A DNA stretch of 64,000 bases. Origin: Narthecium ossifragum (taxonomy: Eukaryota; Streptophyta; Magnoliopsida; Dioscoreales; Nartheciaceae). The notes under the pieces were generated by a model. It saw nothing but the letters and a program-made list of their open reading frames with translations. It searched no databases and was not told the DNA's origin. Made by a program: the position numbers and the translations under genes. Of this stretch, positions 1 to 10,557 are shown one piece after another. Position 1 is the stretch's first letter. Each line of letters begins with the position of its first letter. Location of the stretch: positions 4,174,130 to 4,238,129 of the forward strand of contig OY986966.1 in the NCBI GenBank assembly GCA_963920575.1, written 5' to 3'.

Positions 1-184
1 ACCAGGGAACAAAAAACTGAATATGATTCTTAGCTTCTAATTCACTATAATATAATTCTTTATAAGTCTTTCTTTGATTCTCATTAAAGGTTGAGAAAAA
101 CCAATCACGAAATTGTTTGTTATATAACTCTTGAAATTCCTTATTAAGGTATTTCCTGAGGGAACTATGGGGACTATAATCCAT

Positions 185-1159
185 CTACAACTGGAAACTC
201 ATTTCGAAATCTGTATTAGATCCCTTCTCATAAATCCCATGAGGGATTTGAGACTCAGAAATTCTGATAGCCTGAATAGGAGTTCCTTCTCTGGAAACCG
301 ATTTCCTAGAAGAGGTCGTAACATCAGCAAATTTAATAGTCCTATTAGGATCAAAGGTTATAGTAACTTCACCATCGTCAGTTTGAGAAATCTGATCAAC
401 TTGTTGGTTTACAATTGGTCTAGGCGGGACAGCATTAGTTAATAACCAATTGTCAGGAAAATTAACTTCTGTCCATTTTATCTGTCTATTTGTAGCAATA
501 TGCGAAGACAGTAAATTAGTCTCAATTAAGCCTGTTTTTCCCGGAGGTGTAAATTGTTTCGCTCTGGGAGCTAAGGTACTAAGAACCTTGTAATGTATTC
601 TATAAACAATAGCTATAGTCTCAGATTGAGGTAAAAATTCATAACCATGAGTCTTAATATTAAGACTTACAGCTTCAAGGATGTTAGGGTCAGTCAGAGA
701 CAGACTTAGGTTCGGGTAAACATTAAAATACACTGGTCCATGACTGAGACTGGTTTCCATGATTCCCATTAGGGATTGAGGCCAGTTAAGGCAAAGAGCA
801 TCTCTCAGACAGGAGAGAATAGAGGCATTTAATCCTTGTAATGTTAGTGGTTTATATGCCACTTGAATCAGTCCTATATGAATATAATTATATCTATCCA
901 TATAAGATTCTAAATCTTCTTCGGAGAGAAGCTTAATAGTCTGATCTTCTTGATCAACAGTTACCGTCTTTTCGACAGTTTTAATTGCTTTCACAGATTT
1001 CAAATCTAAAAATCCAATTTTGTAGATATCCCTATTTGGAACATCAGGAATTGCCCAGTTATTTAGGACTTCTAAATCTGAGGGAAATTCTGCCAATTGG
1101 GCATTTTTTAAATTTTTATCTTTTCGTGAATTAATTTTTCGAATAGAAGTTGATGCCAT
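185..1159 (-). CDS. Pararetrovirus movement protein domain (30K family), 324 codons
   Basis: Movement proteins of this family coat or form tubules through plasmodesmata so that virus passes between cells. The 324-codon frame opens with ATG at 1157-1159 and contains a well-kept core around YFNVYPNLSLSLTDPN, followed by NIKTHGYEF and YRIHYKVL, the hallmark region of caulimovirid movement proteins (PF01107 type). It stops at an amber codon at 185-187. The same frame stays open past that stop to the window edge, so the stop either breaks a polyprotein or ends a separate ORF; the window is too short to decide. The gene lies about 310 nt downstream of the primer-binding site, the expected place for the first domain of the viral polyprotein. 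Family call is firm; activity is unlikely for a resident copy. Confidence 0.85.
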   Translation of the reverse strand: MASTSIRKINSRKDKNLKNAQLAEFPSDLEVLNNWAIPDVPNRDIYKIGFLDLKSVKAIKTVEKTVTVDQEDQTIKLLSEEDLESYMDRYNYIHIGLIQVAYKPLTLQGLNASILSCLRDALCLNWPQSLMGIMETSLSHGPVYFNVYPNLSLSLTDPNILEAVSLNIKTHGYEFLPQSETIAIVYRIHYKVLSTLAPRAKQFTPPGKTGLIETNLLSSHIATNRQIKWTEVNFPDNWLLTNAVPPRPIVNQQVDQISQTDDGEVTITFDPNRTIKFADVTTSSRKSVSREGTPIQAIRISESQIPHGIYEKGSNTDFEMSFQL

Positions 1160-1470
1160 GGTATCTCGAGGTACGCAGACTTAATCAAAGAAGGATGGAA
1201 AAGGAGAAGAATGGTTGTAGGTTTCTAGCTTACTCGGATTTCGATCTAGTTCAACTTAGAGGCTTCTGCTCGTCTGCCAACGATTCACAGGACTTACCCT
1301 AATCGCCTACTCCGGCTAATGGTGCCAAACGCGGCTTGGGTGACGATCCACAAAAGCAGTAAGTAAATCATAGAACGAAATCTTAGTAAGCAAGAACATA
1401 AGCAACAATTCTTCTAGCAATTACATCATTATTTGATTAAATCTACACACTACTCGACACTACTCACACA

Positions 1471-1484
1471 TGGCTCTGATACCA
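1471..1484 (-). other. Primer-binding site for initiator tRNA-Met
   Basis: On the minus strand the sequence reads TGGTATCAGAGCCA, complementary to the 3' end of plant initiator tRNA-Met. It is the conventional first nucleotide of caulimovirid genomes. It sits between the TATA box (1771-1780) and the movement-protein start (1159), as expected for a leader. Confidence 0.9.
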
Positions 1485-1770
1485 GGAAGGCGGAAGGGGG
1501 GAGGTATTGATTAGAAATCAATATCCAGATGAGCTGGCGCTCTATTCAACCGATCTGTTTGACGAGATCGGAAGGTAGAACTGGACGATTAACGTTCCAG
1601 CCTTTGGATATTATTTCCAAAAAATATCTCTAAATAATAAATAAGAAGAGAGAACTTACTAAAAAGCTTCAAGATATTATTCCACTGAAAGTAGTTACAG
1701 AGGAGAAGGAAGGTTACAAGAGAAGAGAGTGGGCGAAATCCAGCGTACTGAACCAAGAGGGGTTCACTTC

Positions 1771-1780
1771 CTTATATAGG
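1771..1780 (-). promoter_or_regulatory. TATA box of the pararetrovirus promoter
   Basis: CCTATATAAG on the minus strand, about 290 nt upstream of the primer-binding site, in the only intergenic region of the virus. Position and match suggest the promoter for the pregenomic RNA. Confidence 0.65.
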
Positions 1781-1952
1781 AAGGCGGGAGATGCACTATG
1801 AGTGCATCGAACAATAAGTGAGAGAATAGTTCTTTTTACAACAAATCATGTTGGCCAGTGGAGCGAATAATTGCTCTTTAGAGGTAGGGCCCGCCACTAC
1901 GTGTGCTGAATGGACTGCAGTCGGTTTAGTGGCCATCTGAGAAGATATAAAG

Positions 1953-2014
1953 AAAAGATTCTTCCGAAAGATATAAAGGAAAGATTCTTCCTTTAAAAAA
2001 GGAAAGATTCTTCC
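1953..2014 (-). repeat. Triplicated GGAAGAATCTTTCC-type promoter repeat
   Basis: Three near-identical palindrome-like motifs (plus strand AAAGATTCTTCC) start about 24 nt apart at 1953, 1978 and 2001. They lie 170-240 nt upstream of the TATA box, where caulimovirid promoters carry activator repeats. Function is inferred from position. Confidence 0.6.
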
Positions 2015-2196
2015 TTCTTTTAACATGTGGATGCTCCACTAGTAGTAGGTGCAGCTCCTTTCTTTTTCCCAGGCATATCTGGGGAAATGATTTGAATCCA
2101 GATAGCCTCGTGATCACCATAGGGGTCTTGGGCATCCTGCATAGGATCGTCAGAACCAATAGAAATTTTATCTGAGCCGGAGAAGTGGCTAGTGAA

Positions 2197-3480
2197 CTAA
2201 TTTTTTAAATGTTCATAACATTTCTTCATGATTTCGTCCTCAGAGGCTTGAGGGAACTGACGTTCAAACATTCGTTGTAGTCGAACCATTGGATTCTCTA
2301 TGGGTGCTTCATGGATTATTTTTTGCTTTAATAGGCTCTCATTAGCCTTTATTATCTCTTTAATTTCAGAGACTTTAGTATTAACGTCCAAACCTTTCCA
2401 CCATTTGATTTGATATTGTCGGATAAGGCATGGACTGAAAAGTTCATCAATATCCACCGAAGAGAACCATTTCCATATCCATGGAATCTCTGCCTCAGCA
2501 AAGAAATAAAGAGGGAACATTCCCTCAACTACTTCCGCCTCTTTCTTCAAAGAGAGCACAGGGTGAGTTGATACCCATTTCTCATATAGTGCAAGAATTG
2601 GTTCTGGCAATATTTCAAGCTCGGCGCCATATTTACGCCACCAGTCATAAATCCATGCTGGGAAGTCCTTATGAAGAACTTCAGGACAGAGTTTTATAAA
2701 CCAAGTATGCTTCAAATTTTCATTTTCGCATAATAATGCAGTATAAAAGGCATGCTTATAGTCCCAATAATTGAAAGTATAACTTTCTTTATCAATTTTG
2801 AAAGGGATAGGCTTCTGAGTACTAAATCCCCATTCTTTTGGGGTCAAGATATTCTTGATGGTGCACTTACTATAAGTGGGTGGCCTTCTTTCATCTGAAT
2901 TTTTGAAAAAATGCTCAAAGTAGACCTCTCTCTGAGATAACAGAGATTCCATCCATTTTCTCGGATGATAAACTGAGGTCGGGTAGTAACAATTGTCCAA
3001 ATATTTTTGGCGCAATTTCTCTGGATTGTCAGAGTAACACATATCTTCCGGCTCTATGTAGAATATGATCTCGTAAGCCGATTTCGTGAGCATTCCAGGA
3101 TCATTGTCCTTTGTGGTTTCAGCAAATGATTTTGCTAACTCCTCACTAGGAATATTTCCTTTAGTGATATCTTCCTTAGGATTTATTTCCTGAGGTTTAG
3201 AAGTATAACTTCCTCCTTGGTGTTGACGAATGGTACGCCAACTATTACCATATTCTGAGGTATTACCTTCAGTTGAATTAGAGGTGTTACCTCTGTCATA
3301 ACCCGAGGTATTACCTCTGCCTTGGCCGATATATCGACCAGATCTTCCTCTACCACCACGGCTCCACCGCCCCCAAAGAGGGGGCTCAGTCCGGAGCATG
3401 AGCACCCTGAAGAAATTCGCGAGTAAGGAAATCTGGTAAAATATTATGTTTACCAGGGATAAATTCAATAGTAAAGTCAA
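2197..3480 (-). CDS. Pararetrovirus ORF2, unknown function (up to 427 codons)
   Basis: The frame spans 3480 to 2197, but its first codons lie inside the RT/RNase H frame. The ATG at 3399-3397, beginning MLRTEPPLWGRWSRGG, overlaps the RT stop by only about 14 nt and is the more likely start, giving about 400 residues. The N-terminal part is Arg/Gly-rich with repeats of the type RGNTS/GNTSxY, which suggests an RNA-binding low-complexity tail. The rest is a folded, Trp/Tyr-rich domain (for example FNYWDYKHAFYTALLCENEN) ending in a charged C-terminus. A separate ORF2 of unknown role just before the intergenic region is a florendovirus trait. I do not know its function. Confidence 0.7.
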   Translation of the reverse strand: MTLLLNLSLVNIIFYQISLLANFFRVLMLRTEPPLWGRWSRGGRGRSGRYIGQGRGNTSGYDRGNTSNSTEGNTSEYGNSWRTIRQHQGGSYTSKPQEINPKEDITKGNIPSEELAKSFAETTKDNDPGMLTKSAYEIIFYIEPEDMCYSDNPEKLRQKYLDNCYYPTSVYHPRKWMESLLSQREVYFEHFFKNSDERRPPTYSKCTIKNILTPKEWGFSTQKPIPFKIDKESYTFNYWDYKHAFYTALLCENENLKHTWFIKLCPEVLHKDFPAWIYDWWRKYGAELEILPEPILALYEKWVSTHPVLSLKKEAEVVEGMFPLYFFAEAEIPWIWKWFSSVDIDELFSPCLIRQYQIKWWKGLDVNTKVSEIKEIIKANESLLKQKIIHEAPIENPMVRLQRMFERQFPQASEDEIMKKCYEHLKN

Positions 3481-5046
3481 ACACGGCTAATTCCGCTTGC
3501 CAGCGAGCAAAAATTTGCTTTGAAGTAAGATTTTTAACATCTTTTTCAATAACACTTTTTGCAGAGCTGCAGTCAATACGAAGAAGGAATGGCTGGTTAA
3601 GGATATCATCCTGAAATTTATAAAGACATTTAATAATAGAAAGCATTTCTTTCTTAATCGTAGAATAATTAAATTGAGTGGAATTCCACTTACCAGATGT
3701 ATATCGAACTGATTCTTCTTTATTAGAAGGAAGACATTTTTGTTTAAGAATACCTCCGTAGCCAATATTACTGGCATCAGTCTCTACAATCTTTTGACAA
3801 TCTGGATTAAGCAAATGTGTACAAGGCAGATTGGTAACTTTAGTCTTAATTAATCGGACCGCATTAGTATGGTCCTTAGTCCAAGGAGAAGGATTCTTTT
3901 TTAAACGATTATAGAGAATGGCTGTATCTTGAGCCCAATCTTTATAATAGTCAGACACATAATTTAGAGCTCCTAAGAAACGTTGCAATTGATTAGTATC
4001 AGTAATAATATCAGGAAATTTAGAAGCGAATTTTATACTCCGATCAATAGGAACTATTGTTCCTTTACCAATATTATGACCTAAAAATCTTATTTCGGTT
4101 TGGAAAAGCTTCATTTTTGGGGCAGATATAACTAACCCATTATGAATAGCTAGATGTCTGAATGTTTCTAGATGTTTTACATGCTGATCAATAGTATCCG
4201 AAAAGATAAGTATATCATCTATGTAAGATAAAATAAAATTGGTGTAAGGAATGAAAATTTCATTCATAATATTCTGGAACTCTGAAGGAGCATTCTTCAG
4301 ACCAAATGGCATTACATTCCATTCATAATGGCCAAATGGAACGGTGAAAGCCGTTTTATAACGGTCTTTTTCATTAATCTGAATTTGCCAATATCCTGAC
4401 TTTAGATCAAATTTAGAAAATACTTTTGCTCGATAAATTCTATTGAGCAAATCCCTTTTATTAGGGATAGTGTAACTTATCCATTTAAGCACCTTATTAA
4501 GAGGCTTATAATTTATTACCAATCGAGGAACTCCTCGTTCCCTTTCAGCTGCATTATTCACATAAAATGCTGTGCAACTCCATGGGGAGTAAGATTTTCT
4601 AATCAATTTCTTCTCTATTAGCGAAGCAATTTCTTTTTTACATAAATCAAGATATTCTTGGTTCATTTGGCAGGGACGTGCCCGAGTCGAAATATTCCGT
4701 TCGTCAAAGGATTCCTCATAGGGTAATTCCACTATGTGTTTCTTTCTGTCCCAAAAAGCATTAGGGACTGTTCCGCAAACTGATTGTTGGAACTGTTTAT
4801 CAATTCGATCTATTAGATCTTTGATAACGGGCTTCTGCAATTTCTGTTCAATTTGAATATAAGAAATTTCTTCTTGTAGAAAATTTATTTGAGTTTCTTT
4901 TAACAGAATATCTTTAACTTCATTAAGAATCCTTGTATGTGGTTCTGTAATAAATGACAGAGTAATTGGAGATCCTTTATATCTAGCACTTATCCCAGAA
5001 GAATCAACCCTTTCAAGAGGCATAATTTTATGTAAAAATGGTGTCC
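3386..5046 (-). CDS. Pararetrovirus reverse transcriptase and RNase H (5'-truncated)
   Basis: About 550 codons of viral RT-RNase H. The RT palm has FDLKSGYWQIQI, FGLKNAPSEFQ and the catalytic YIDD box (LSYIDDILIFS). The RNase H part shows ETDASNIGYGG, the conserved Glu in KKEMLSI and the third Asp in LRIDCSS, so all visible catalytic acidic residues are present. It stops at 3386 and overlaps ORF2. The open frame reaches 5089, but its first 15 codons come from the inverted end of the Athila LTR that begins at 5047. The natural upstream neighbour, the aspartic protease, is not present in this window. Family assignment is firm. Confidence 0.9.
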
Positions 5047-6574
5047 TGATACGACTTGAAAAGTGTCGTGGCTTAACAAGGCTGACCAAAATTATAATAT
5101 ATTCCGGTGCTCTACTTTAACTACTAAGAACTAGTAGATAGTGGAGAGTCCGAGTCGAGTCTACAGGGATTTCAGGGATTTAAATCAAATACTTAGTAAA
5201 TCTCCTACTAATAAGTTGAGAAAAGATTTAGAATTGAAATTAAACTAAACTTATACTAAAGGATTGAAGAATATGAGAGAAAGGACCATAGGATTCTTAA
5301 TCAGTAACTAAGGTTCTACCAGGTTTTCCAAAGATCAGGGCATGCAGACACGATAAATGGCTTTCTAATAGTTGATAAAGGAATGGCTAATTCTCCTTAT
5401 TACTCGACAAGTTCTGTTTAGGATTCCTTGTCGGCAAGAACAATTAACGAAATATCAGTGACCGAATGATTAGTTACGTTCACTGCTAATGAACCCTCTT
5501 ACTCAGATGAGTTCATCGCAAGCAAAGCCAAAGATATGGATTTAGGTGTAATATCGAGATGACTTCGCATCTCGATGGCCGAAACTACAAAGATAATATG
5601 CATGAAGGATTAGGGATGGAACGTAGTGGGACTAGCACTACTATAGTGGGACTAGCACTATACAATCCCTAATCACGAATAAAATTCCATCCGAGATATC
5701 ATGCTACTAGCATGATCCTCTTATTTGGATGAATCCAATCCACGCCCTAACATACACAAGCTCTAGAATCAAGTGCAAGTAAGAACGATCCAAACATCCA
5801 GCAAGAAATCGACACCAAGATATAGGAAAATATAATCAATCCATAAAACCAAATAATCGTGTATACAATCCCTAAATCTGAGAAATCCCTAGTAAAAACC
5901 CTAGTTACATCATAAGAATCTCATGGCTAGGGTTTTAGCTACTCATCTTCAGGGGATAATCCATCGGTAGAAGTTGATGATCTCCTCCCACCATGGATCT
6001 CCTCCAAAGAATCGTCGAAGAAAAGATGTAGAAAAGATAGGTAAACTCCCTCCAAAAACGTCTGGAAAAGACCCCCCTTAAAATCCCTAAACAATGACTA
6101 CTTATAGCCCAAGAGACAACCTCCCACGGATTAGATCAGAGCCGTAGATCTTTTCTTCTGGCCGCGTCCGATCGATCCAACTCTTGGAGTTCGATCGATC
6201 GGAGTCCTTAACTCCCTTCATATTGCGCAACGCCCGAGCTGGATCGATCCAACTCTTGGAGTTCGATCGATCCTACGCCTTATTGCTGGTAACTCCCGAG
6301 CTGGATCGATCGGGCTTGACTTGGCTGATCGATCGAATCACCGTTGTTAAGCTACATCCCTTGCTGGTTGAGTTGGATCGATCGAGCCTGTAGAGCTCGA
6401 TCGATCTGGCTTGCCCAAAAACGCCAAAATAGATTGTTTTAACTCCAGAATTGATCTAACTCGTGGAAGGACCTGTTATGCCTGAAATGGAATAAAAGTA
6501 ATCAGTCCAGCATTGCTCGGGGCCCAACAAAGCCAAATTACAAGGGTGTTTTGTGCACTTTTCAAGTCTTATCA
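5047..6574 (-). repeat. Athila 3' LTR, 1528 bp
   Basis: The two ends are inverted copies: TGATACGACTTGAAAAGTG at 5047-5065 and CACTTTTCAAGTCTTATCA ending at 6574. They give TG...CA termini and 19-bp imperfect terminal inverted repeats. The high-coordinate end is followed directly by a polypurine tract on the minus strand, fixing it as the 3' LTR. One end (6171-6405) contains eight GATCGATC palindromes. The partner LTR is not in the window. Confidence 0.85.
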
Positions 6575-6587
6575 CACCCCCCCAACT
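6575..6587 (-). other. Polypurine tract of the Athila element
   Basis: Minus strand AGTTGGGGGGGTG immediately precedes the LTR start TGATAAGACTTG. A G-rich tract touching the 3' LTR is the plus-strand primer site of LTR retrotransposons. Confidence 0.85.
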
Positions 6588-8405
6588 TGATCTTTGCTAG
6601 TCCTAGAGCAAAGCAAACAAAAATTAAAAGTAAAGCAGTAAATCTAACTGGCCACTTTCGTAGGTCTCACGATTGCACTTAGCATGTGCAACAAGCCTTT
6701 AAACCCCTGGGTATCCTCAAAGGAGGAGTTATAGTCTCCTGAGGGTTTCCAGCGATGATACCCACAAACATCTACACATCCCCTTGAAGCATGTCATCAG
6801 AACTCCATTAAGATCCTCATTAATTCCAATGCATCAAACAGAACAAATATCCATGAATGTATTCTTTAATTCATAGTCATATAAACATAAAGTAAATGAG
6901 AACAATTCATAACACACTTCCAGCACTTCAACATATTTAATCATGGTTCAAAAATAACTTTGACTCTCTTGTGTGTGAATTTGAGTTTACACATGCTTCA
7001 GAGCATCAATTATATCTAAACACTTCAACTATTCAAGATCACAACCCTATCCAAGCACATATCTTCCACTTATCACATAGCAATATCTGTTTTTCTTTTT
7101 TTCTTTTATTTTTTCAATGACATGTGCAATGTTATGATTTCTTAAGCTTTCTTCATGGTCCATGTAACGAGGTTCAAGCCAGTGACTCCCAAACCAGACG
7201 GCTTTAGGGCACTAAGTGTAGAACACTCTTCAGACTCTAATGCTCAAATCATGAAGGCTACAAATCATAACTAGTCATTCGCTTATTCTTATTATTATTT
7301 TTTTCATTAAAGGAAATTCAACCTTTTTACGCGAACACCATGCTGGCTAGGCACACTGCCCGGTTACTAAGTTGAAAATCCTTTCTTCTTCTTTTTCTTA
7401 TTTCTTCTTCTTTTTTTTTTACGCAGATAATTGCATGTGTTCATGTATTTTCTGCGTCAAGTCTAGAATCATAAATCCATCCTAGTATCAGGTTAAGAAT
7501 CTAATTTCAACTCATCCACATGTAAACGTGCTCAAGTGCAGTAAGATCTGTCAAGTCATCCCTAAACCATGGTAAAAGTGTTAAAGTACAGAACTCATGC
7601 AATGCATAGTTAAATTTACTGAATTTTACATGACATTTGAATTTCTGAACAATTCATAGGATAAATTTCTAAATCAAGCATCTTCATAAATGAGTCTCTT
7701 CATTTCGTTCTTCTGACATGATCTCAGGGACGTATAATAGTTGGTTATCATGAAATAAATAAACATGAATTCCTAGAATTCTACCCCCCAACTTAAATGT
7801 AATTGTCCCCAATTACACTAAGTCATAAAAATAACCCAAAGAATATAGGGTAGAGATAACCTGAGATACTTCAGACGAAGAAGTAACCTTGATGATAAAA
7901 AGACAATAAAATTGCAGATCAAGGTTAGGGGTGAAAACCAAGAAAATAGTGATGGCTCCCAGGTGTGCATGCGACCGCATAGATGCCCTGTAAAAATAAA
8001 GAAGGAATACCCCGTGATGCATTAATGGAATATAAGGAATAGGCATGGAAATTGGAGAAAAATTCGGCAGCATTTCCTCTATTTATGCAAGAAGCCCATG
8101 GGATGTACAAACATTCATCACAATGACAGAAATTGAAAAACTACAATCCTGAGCTTCCACCTGCAAGACACACAACGCAACCACATTCATCCACATACAC
8201 ACAGTAGACCAGCACAATCAGCTTCCCTTTGGTCCCCGAAGACACCCCCCCAAAATCCAAAAACTATGTATATTGCATGCCAAGCAAGTACAAAAATGAG
8301 TCCATCCACTACACAAGTCACATCAAAACTGACCAGCACACGGCCATAGACGCAAGAAACCTAGAAGATATACAGGGAAAGTAAGCAAGCATCTACGAAC
8401 GAGGC
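6588..8405 (-). other. Athila 3' non-coding spacer
   Basis: About 1.8 kb between the env-like region and the polypurine tract. I see no supported gene. It contains poly-T/C runs near 7090-7110 and 7380-7420, and a second polypurine-like motif at 7783-7794 (minus AAGTTGGGGGGT). Long 3' non-coding regions are usual in this lineage. Confidence 0.6.
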
Positions 8406-9804
8406 TCAAGGCCGAGGTGGTGCCTCAGGGACAGGTGGCGGACAATAAGGTACGATAGTAAGAACCGGCGCAGGTGGGAGAAGGTCGTCAAGACGCGCCC
8501 GAATGTACGACAGGTCTGCTCGGAAGGCCGCATCTCTCGCGTCGACAGCGTCCAAACGCTGGTGTAACCGTGCCAACTCGCTGTGGAACTCTCGGTACAT
8601 CTCGCCCAACGTAGGATGGTCGACTGGCCCGTACTCCGGTGCATGGTGTGATCGGCTGACTGAGCAAGACACCCGCCCTCCTCATGTGACTGAGGACCTT
8701 GCTCCAGGTGGCGGAACGAAACCGTGTCGCCAGAAGGGCATCCATCGACACGGTCTGCTCCCCCTCTGGAACGCACTCCTAGCGGTGTAGAACCGTGGAG
8801 ATAAGCCGAGGATGTGGGCAGGCGGCATCGTTATAACTCGGCCGCATATCCAGCACCGTCATCCGATAGAACTGGTCGATGTCCTCCAAGATCATCTGCG
8901 GAATACTCATCGCCCAGTCCTTGGCCAACAGCCAGAGCATGCGGAGCCAGTCGCCGGTCCGATACTGAGCATGCCCCATCTGAAAAACATTACGTCGCAG
9001 GACATCGTCGATCAGCCACATGTGCAGCGGCAGCTCAGCGCGAGAAAAGGTGTCGGAGGGATAACGGTTCGGCCGAAGAAACATGTAAGCGTCGAACTCC
9101 TGGGCGTAATACTCGTCAGGCGTCGCTCGGTGGAGGTCGCGGCAGCGCTTGGGAATTGACAAGGCATCGCAGACCGCCCGGAGATTCAAAGTTACCTCTA
9201 CTCCGTCGATCATGGAAGTGAACCCACGGGACTGGTACCGGTGGGATGTATCCTTGTCGCGCGCGTCCCCAAAAGGAATAGGCTGCATGTTTTGATAAAA
9301 CATGCACACTAGCCGTGGATAGACAGTGGAGCTGGGCGAGCACACAGGTAGGAGACCCCGGCGCTCAAGGGTCGCAACGGAATCTTTGGCGTGCTCGACC
9401 GTACGGAAAAACTCGACGTCGAAGGCGTACTCAAGGTTGAGCTCGCGCTGCCAGCGAGGATGAAGGCCGCGGACGTCTGTCGGGGCAGTCGATGGGTGGC
9501 ATTTCTTGCGCTTTCTTGGTCGCTGCACTTGCTGGGAGGAAGACGCCACCGCCGCTGCCTTTCTTTTGCCGGACGACTGCGTGACTGCCGTCGAAGAAGG
9601 TGGTGGAGCTCGCGAGGCTCGGATCGGCCTTGGCGGAGGTGGGGAAGAGGACGACGTCGGGGAAGAAGCGGATGTGGCTGGAGAAGACATTGACGACGCC
9701 GTAGTTAATGGCAGCCGTCGGGCCTCAGGGGTGGAAGAAGAAGCGGCGGCCGCTTTCCCTTTTCCGCCGACGCCCTTCTTGGTGACGTTCTTCGCGCGTA
9801 CCAT
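8406..9804 (-). pseudogene. Athila env-like / plant transposon-domain ORF, broken
   Basis: The likely start is ATG at 9804 in a good context (ACCATGG), encoding a basic, Ser/Ala/Pro-rich N-terminus (MVRAKNVTKKG, then KRKAAA and RPRKRKK nuclear-signal-like stretches). A conserved domain follows, with RWQRELNLEYAFDVEFF, LVCMFYQNM and LRAVCDALSIP, as found in the Athila-specific protein of plant gypsy elements. An in-frame stop at 8779-8781 interrupts it; the same frame continues to about 8660. A frame change then leads to a predicted coiled coil (LGEMYREFHSELARLHQRL) ending at 8406. An open frame extends 86 codons upstream of 9804, but its Pro/Phe-rich content looks non-coding. Whether this protein acts as an envelope is unknown. 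Confidence 0.7.
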
Positions 9805-10121
9805 GGTAGAGGTGGAGACAAGGGCGGCGCCGGCGATGGTCAACGGAGCACACGGAACCTCGGGTGGAGAAGCGGAGTGGTTTTGGATGAAATGGAGAGG
9901 TCGTGAGTGGGGAAGGATGCCGGAGGAATGGAATGTGGGGCGGTGGAGGATGATGGTGAGGAGGTCTTGCCGGAGGGAAGACCGACGACCGGCCGGGAGG
10001 AGGATCACGGAGCAGCGGAACCCAAATGGAACGGGGAAGAAGAAAAAGAAAGGGGGAGCGATCAAAGGGGATAAGCCCTAGGATCGCTCGGACTCCCCTT
10101 ATAACCCCCAAGCCTCACGAC

Positions 10122-10235
10122 TTCGATCGATCCAGCCCTGGGCGTTGGATCGATCGAACTCCACTCGTCACCCAGCCCAAGCGCCACAATACACACCTTA
10201 AGGGAGGGGAATCGATCGGTCCAAGAAACCCGATC
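10122..10235. repeat. GATCGATC palindrome cluster (spacer 1)
   Basis: GATCGATC or a close variant occurs four times here, flanked by GAAC/CCAACTC words, as in the LTR (6171-6405) and the larger spacer (11667-12255). See the matching finding. Confidence 0.7.
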
Positions 10236-10467
10236 GATCCAACTCCTTGAACACCCAAAACATGCACAGCAAGCGTGGTGCCTCACACCAGATCAACACA
10301 AAAAAATCCAAGCAACCCAAATCCAATGTCATTGAGGAACGAACAAAACAATGCTACGAAGAACAAAATAAAATCCAAAGTGCAAAAATAAACTGGCAAG
10401 TAACAAACTCAATCTAGACAGACATGAAACAGGAGTCCTAGAAAGTAGAATATGAAAGTCCTAAATT

Positions 10468-10513
10468 CTAATCATCATCGTCCATGTCGTCCTCGTCCTC
10501 ATCCTCCTCGTCG

Positions 10514-10557
<44 letters not shown>

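Larger units (their letters stand above)
1160..2196 (-). promoter_or_regulatory. Pararetrovirus intergenic region: promoter and RNA leader
   Basis: This is the only long non-coding stretch of the virus part. Reading on the minus strand it holds three copies of a GGAAGAATCTTTCC-like motif (2014-1953), then a TATA box (CCTATATAAG, 1780-1771), a predicted start near 1745, the tRNA-Met primer site (1484-1471) and about 310 nt of leader before the movement-protein ATG. I saw no canonical AATAAA on the minus strand here. Short ORFs in this stretch look like leader uORFs and are not called as genes. Confidence 0.7.
1..5046 (-). mobile_element. Endogenous pararetrovirus (Caulimoviridae, florendovirus-like), fragment A
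   Basis: On the minus strand this block carries, in order, RT/RNase H, a second ORF of unknown function, an intergenic promoter with TATA box, an initiator tRNA-Met primer-binding site, and a movement protein whose frame runs to the window edge. The layout (polyprotein with RT-RH last, then ORF2, then the intergenic region) is what is known for florendoviruses. It fits this group better than badnaviruses or caulimoviruses, but the genus call is inferred from architecture only. Because the movement protein follows the primer site, this is the 3' part of one genome joined to the 5' part of another, or one circularly permuted copy. The higher-coordinate edge at 5046 is the end of an Athila LTR. 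Such copies are old genome residents; here the genome is interrupted and incomplete. Confidence 0.85.

Noticed and set aside
8393..8776. Separate 127-codon ORF at the end of the Athila element
   Set aside because: It is one of three frames covering the broken 3' part of the env-like gene; the coiled-coil frame (8406-8672) is the meaningful one.
9506..10081. 191-codon plus-strand ORF
   Set aside because: Antisense to the Athila env-like gene; Gly/Glu/Arg-rich composition mirrors the GC-rich opposite strand.
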